A stretch of 7,745 bases of DNA from Planctomycetota bacterium (lineage in GTDB: Bacteria; Planctomycetota; B129-G9): NCBI GenBank assembly GCA_003644325.1, contig QNCA01000053.1, positions 1 to 7,745 on the forward strand, in the 5' to 3' direction. The position numbers were made by a program, and so were the translations under genes. Below the pieces are notes generated by a model. That model ran no database searches. It had not been told where the DNA came from and saw only the letters and a program-made list of their open reading frames with translations. This document shows positions 5,403-7,745 of the stretch, in pieces. Every line of letters begins with the position of its first letter. Position 1 is the stretch's first letter.

Positions 5403-6704
5403 ATGAGCCAATCAATTGATATCAACGTTCACCATTTAACGCGCGTCGAGGGCCACGGCAACATAGTCATCAAGGCCGACGACGGCACCATCGAAAAGGT
5501 CGAGTGGCAGGTGCCCGAAGCGCCCCGTTTCTTCGAGGCAATGGTCCGCGGCCGGTCCTGGATGGATATCCAGACCATCACCTGCCGGATCTGCGGCATC
5601 TGCTCCATCTCGCACTCACTGGCATCCATCAAGGCCACGGAAGACGCGATGGGTATTGGAGTCTCGGAACAGACGCGCAAACTGCGCCTGCTCACCCATT
5701 GCGCCGAACAATTGCAGAGTCACAGCCTGCACGTCGGCTACCTTGCGGCGCCCGACCTGTTCGGCGTGAAATCCGTTGTGCCGCTGGTCGCTTCGCACCC
5801 GGATGTCGTAAAGACCGTCATTAGAATACACAGAGTCTCAAACGAGTGGTCGGACCTGCTCGGCGGCAGAACCACCCATCCCATAACCATCGTCCCCGGC
5901 GGACACCTGACTCCGTTCAACGAAAACGACCTGCGCGGACTCAAAAAGACCATCGAAGAGACGACCGTTCCCGACCTCAAGACCCTGGCGGAGGTCATAC
6001 TGAGCGTGGCGGACAAGCTGCCCGCCTTTGACAGGCCGACCGAATACATTGCCTTGTCCGGCCCGGACTATTACACCTTCTATGACGGCGATATCGCCAG
6101 CAGTGACGTAGATGAGAAAGTTTCCGTGCGGGAGTTCGAAAAGGTGGCGAACGAGTACGTCTCGCCGCAGTCCACGGCGAAGTGGGCCAGGTGGCATCGT
6201 GAATCCTACGCGGTCGGGGCGCTGGCGCGGTTCAACATAAACGCGGATCGGCTGCTGCCCCTGGCTGCGGAGACCGCGAAGAAATTTGGCCTGGAAAAAG
6301 GCTGCTGCAACCCGTACATGAACAACGTGGCCCAGGTCGTCGAGTGCGTGCAGGTCTGCGAACACGGGATTCAGTTAATCGACGAACTGTTGTCCGCGGG
6401 CTTGAAACCTGAAGAGAGAAACGTGACGGTGAAGGCCGGCACCGGCGTCGGCTGCGTTGAAGCGCCCCGTGGAATCCTTTTCCACAAATATACCTATGAC
6501 GAAGACGGCATCTGCACCGGAGCGAATATCTGTATCCCGACGAACGAAAACCATGCAAACATTCAGAAGGACTTCGAGGTCCTGGTCCCGCAGTTTATCG
6601 GGCGCGGCAAGGAAGAACTCCAGCAGATGCTCGAAATGCTCGTGCGCTCCTACGACCCCTGCATCTCCTGCTCGGCGCATTACCTGGACGTAAAATTCGC
6701 CTGA
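5403..6704 (+). CDS. hyhL: Group 3b [NiFe] hydrogenase alpha (large, catalytic) subunit
   Basis: This 433-residue protein carries the NiFe(CN)2CO active site that oxidises or evolves H2. The N-terminal HLTRVEGHG (11-19) includes the conserved glutamate E16. The L1 metal motif CRICGIC (61-67) supplies C64 and C67. The C-terminal L2 motif DPCISCSAH (418-426) supplies C420 and C423. Maturation should cut after H426 and release the seven-residue tail YLDVKFA; the protease gene follows immediately. Length and motifs match the sulfhydrogenase alpha family rather than HoxH or MvhA, and the beta-gamma-delta-alpha gene order agrees. The ATG at 5403 has CGGGAG 8 bases upstream. The protein is cytoplasmic with no signal or membrane segment. 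As in related enzymes, it may also reduce polysulfide, but nothing in the sequence proves this. Confidence 0.95.
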   Translation: MSQSIDINVHHLTRVEGHGNIVIKADDGTIEKVEWQVPEAPRFFEAMVRGRSWMDIQTITCRICGICSISHSLASIKATEDAMGIGVSEQTRKLRLLTHCAEQLQSHSLHVGYLAAPDLFGVKSVVPLVASHPDVVKTVIRIHRVSNEWSDLLGGRTTHPITIVPGGHLTPFNENDLRGLKKTIEETTVPDLKTLAEVILSVADKLPAFDRPTEYIALSGPDYYTFYDGDIASSDVDEKVSVREFEKVANEYVSPQSTAKWARWHRESYAVGALARFNINADRLLPLAAETAKKFGLEKGCCNPYMNNVAQVVECVQVCEHGIQLIDELLSAGLKPEERNVTVKAGTGVGCVEAPRGILFHKYTYDEDGICTGANICIPTNENHANIQKDFEVLVPQFIGRGKEELQQMLEMLVRSYDPCISCSAHYLDVKFA

Positions 6705-6712
6705 TGGTCTTT

Positions 6713-6724
6713 TGACGGCCGTCA
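6713..6724. repeat. Perfect 12-base palindrome between the alpha and protease genes
   Basis: TGACGGCCGTCA is fully self-complementary and sits in the 47-base gap (6705-6751) between the large subunit stop and the protease start. As RNA it could form only a 4-bp stem with a GGCC loop. No T-run follows. It may be a dimer-protein site or chance. Confidence 0.3.
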
Positions 6725-6751
6725 CCGAAATAGTCGGAAGTGGAGAGCGCC

Positions 6752-7207
6752 GTGAGTGATACCATAGTCATTGGGCTTGGCAGCCCACTGATGTCGGATG
6801 AGGGCGTCGGGGTGCATCTTGTGAGAAGACTATCAACCCTCGGCCCCTACGGACCGGGGGTTGATTTCCTTGACCTCGGCACCTCGGGCGCCAGGATACT
6901 CCACGCCATCGTCGGGCGCAAAAGGGCGATCTTCATAGATTGCGCCTTTATGGGCGAAAAGCCCGGCACTATCCGGCGATTCACGCCCGACGACGTTGAC
7001 TCGGTGAAGAAACTGCCGCGAATGTCGCTCCACGAGGGCGACCTTTTGCAGTTTATCGAATTATCCCGCAAACTCGGCGAATGCCCCGACGAGGTGATTA
7101 TCTTCGGTATCCAGCCGGGGGACCTGTCCGTCGGCGAGGCCCTCTCCACGACGCTGGCCGACAGGATGGACGAATACATCCGGTCAATCGCCGCGGAGTT
7201 GGGCTGA
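6752..7207 (+). CDS. Hydrogenase maturation protease (HybD/HycI/HyaD family)
   Basis: This nickel-dependent endopeptidase removes the C-terminal tail of the hydrogenase large subunit once nickel is inserted, the last step of NiFe-site assembly. With the chosen start it has 151 residues, normal for the family. The N-terminal GLGSPLMSDEGVGVHLV (8-24) is the hallmark. The three nickel-binding positions of HybD correspond to E17, D63 (FIDCAF) and H94 (SLHEGD). GIQPGD and SVGEALS further on are also typical. GTG 6752 is preferred because GGAGA (6742-6746) lies 5 bases upstream. An in-frame GTG at 6740 would add four residues but has no properly spaced ribosome binding site. It lies just after the large subunit gene and four bases before hypA, so that subunit is its likely substrate. 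Confidence 0.9.
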   Translation: MSDTIVIGLGSPLMSDEGVGVHLVRRLSTLGPYGPGVDFLDLGTSGARILHAIVGRKRAIFIDCAFMGEKPGTIRRFTPDDVDSVKKLPRMSLHEGDLLQFIELSRKLGECPDEVIIFGIQPGDLSVGEALSTTLADRMDEYIRSIAAELG

Positions 7208-7211
7208 TAGA

Positions 7212-7577
7212 ATGCACGAATTCTCCATATGCCGGGCGCTGGTGGACGCAATTGTGGCCGAGATGAAACGGGTCGAAGCGCCACGGCCCTTCAGACTCGT
7301 GGAGGCGCGCGTGGTCGTGGGCTCAATGCGACGGATAGTTCCGGATATCCTGCAAACAGCCTACAAAATAATGACAAAGGACACGCCCGCGGCAGGTTCG
7401 TCGCTTCGGATAATAAAGGCGCCCACAATCGTGAAGTGCGGGAAATGCGGCTGGACGGGAGAAATCGAGGATGTCTTCTTTCGATGCCGAAACTGCGGCG
7501 ATACCGCCGTTGAACTGACGGGGGGTATGGAACTCTACCTCGACAACCTGAAGATAGAATCCGATGAGCAATCTTGA
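7212..7577 (+). CDS. hypA: Hydrogenase nickel incorporation protein HypA
   Basis: HypA is a small metallochaperone that, with HypB, brings nickel to the large subunit precursor in the cytoplasm. The 121-residue protein begins MHEFSICRALVD: the N-terminal Met-His-Glu is the known nickel site, with H2 the key ligand. A structural zinc ribbon is formed by C76, C79, C92 and C95 (KCGKCG and CRNCGD). The MHE start fixes the start codon at 7212. A correctly spaced strong ribosome binding site is lacking; the nearest GGAG (7195-7198) is 13 bases away. The protease stop lies only 4 bases upstream, so translation is probably coupled. Its end overlaps the hypB start by 14 bases. Confidence 0.95.
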   Translation: MHEFSICRALVDAIVAEMKRVEAPRPFRLVEARVVVGSMRRIVPDILQTAYKIMTKDTPAAGSSLRIIKAPTIVKCGKCGWTGEIEDVFFRCRNCGDTAVELTGGMELYLDNLKIESDEQS

Positions 7578-7745
7578 CATAAAAGTTTACCGGGACCTGA
7601 TGGGGGAGAACGAAAAGTGGGCCGTGCGGACGCGCGGCCTGCTCAGGGAGAAGGGCGTGCGTATGCTCAATATTATCGGGTCTCCGGGCTGCGGGAAGAC
7701 GATGCTGCTGGAAAACTCGGTCAAGCGGCTGGAGGGCAAAATACG
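7564..7745 (+). CDS. hypB: Hydrogenase nickel incorporation GTPase HypB (3' partial)
   Basis: HypB is a SIMIBI-class GTPase that drives nickel transfer with HypA. Only the first 60 codons are in the window. They begin MSNLDIKVYRDL, pass through NEKWAVRTRGLLREKGVR, and reach the P-loop GSPGCGKT at residues 39-46, followed by MLLE, as in HypB proteins (G-x-PGxGKT). The P-loop lies close to the N-terminus, so this HypB lacks the N-terminal CxxCGC nickel motif and the histidine-rich region of longer versions. The ATG at 7564 lies inside the end of hypA (14-base overlap), implying coupled translation. The catalytic and dimer-interface metal motifs lie beyond the window. Confidence 0.92.
   Translation, partial: MSNLDIKVYRDLMGENEKWAVRTRGLLREKGVRMLNIIGSPGCGKTMLLENSVKRLEGKI

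Noticed and set aside
4101..5411. 436-codon open frame on the minus strand
   Set aside because: It lies wholly opposite the gamma, delta and spacer sequence, whose motifs are unmistakable. It shows no recognisable family and is a shadow of strong codon bias.
5838..6365. 175-codon minus-strand open frame opposite the large subunit
   Set aside because: It is fully antisense to the conserved alpha gene and resembles no known family.

Overview
The window is a compact hydrogenase locus from what looks like an anaerobic, moderately GC-rich bacterium. All recognisable genes are on the + strand. The evidence for anaerobic H2 metabolism is direct: two maturases of [FeFe]-hydrogenase (HydF, HydE) are followed by the four structural subunits of a cytoplasmic group 3b-type [NiFe] hydrogenase (sulfhydrogenase family) and the start of its Hyp maturation genes. 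The species cannot be named from the sequence. Bacterial-type promoter and Shine-Dalgarno signals point to a bacterium, although the four-subunit enzyme is best known from Thermococcales archaea.

Region 1 (1-2262) holds hydF, which lacks only its first few codons at the window edge, and hydE. HydF is interrupted near its 3' end: its last ~35 codons (1131-1235) are in another frame, so this copy carries a one-base frameshift or a sequence error. The restored hydF end overlaps the hydE start, as expected for an intact operon.

Region 2 (2263-2619) is a 357-base non-coding gap with an AT-rich island. It holds a plausible sigma70-type promoter, a perfect 15-base inverted repeat over its -35 box, and, just after the predicted transcription start, an 18-base near-perfect palindrome. 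That palindrome fits the Rex (NADH/NAD+ sensor) operator and, alternatively, the CRP-type operator. A GC-rich leader of roughly 230 bases follows, able to form at least two hairpins.

Region 3 (2620-6704) encodes, in order, the beta (4Fe-4S), gamma (FAD/NAD(P)/2Fe-2S), delta (small) and alpha (large, NiFe) subunits. The first three genes are tightly packed (1-base overlap, then direct abutment). An 84-base spacer precedes alpha. The inferred electron path runs from NiFe in alpha, through the FeS clusters of delta, to beta and gamma, and on to FAD and NAD(P)+ in gamma.

Region 4 (6752-7745) holds maturation genes: a HybD/HycI-type endopeptidase that would trim the alpha subunit's C-terminal tail, then HypA (nickel delivery), then the start of HypB (GTPase), cut by the window edge.

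I see no mobile element, CRISPR array, tRNA or rRNA. The most useful leads are the hydF frameshift, the candidate redox-responsive operator with its structured leader, and the side-by-side placement of [FeFe] and [NiFe] maturation genes. Nothing here proves a wholly new system.
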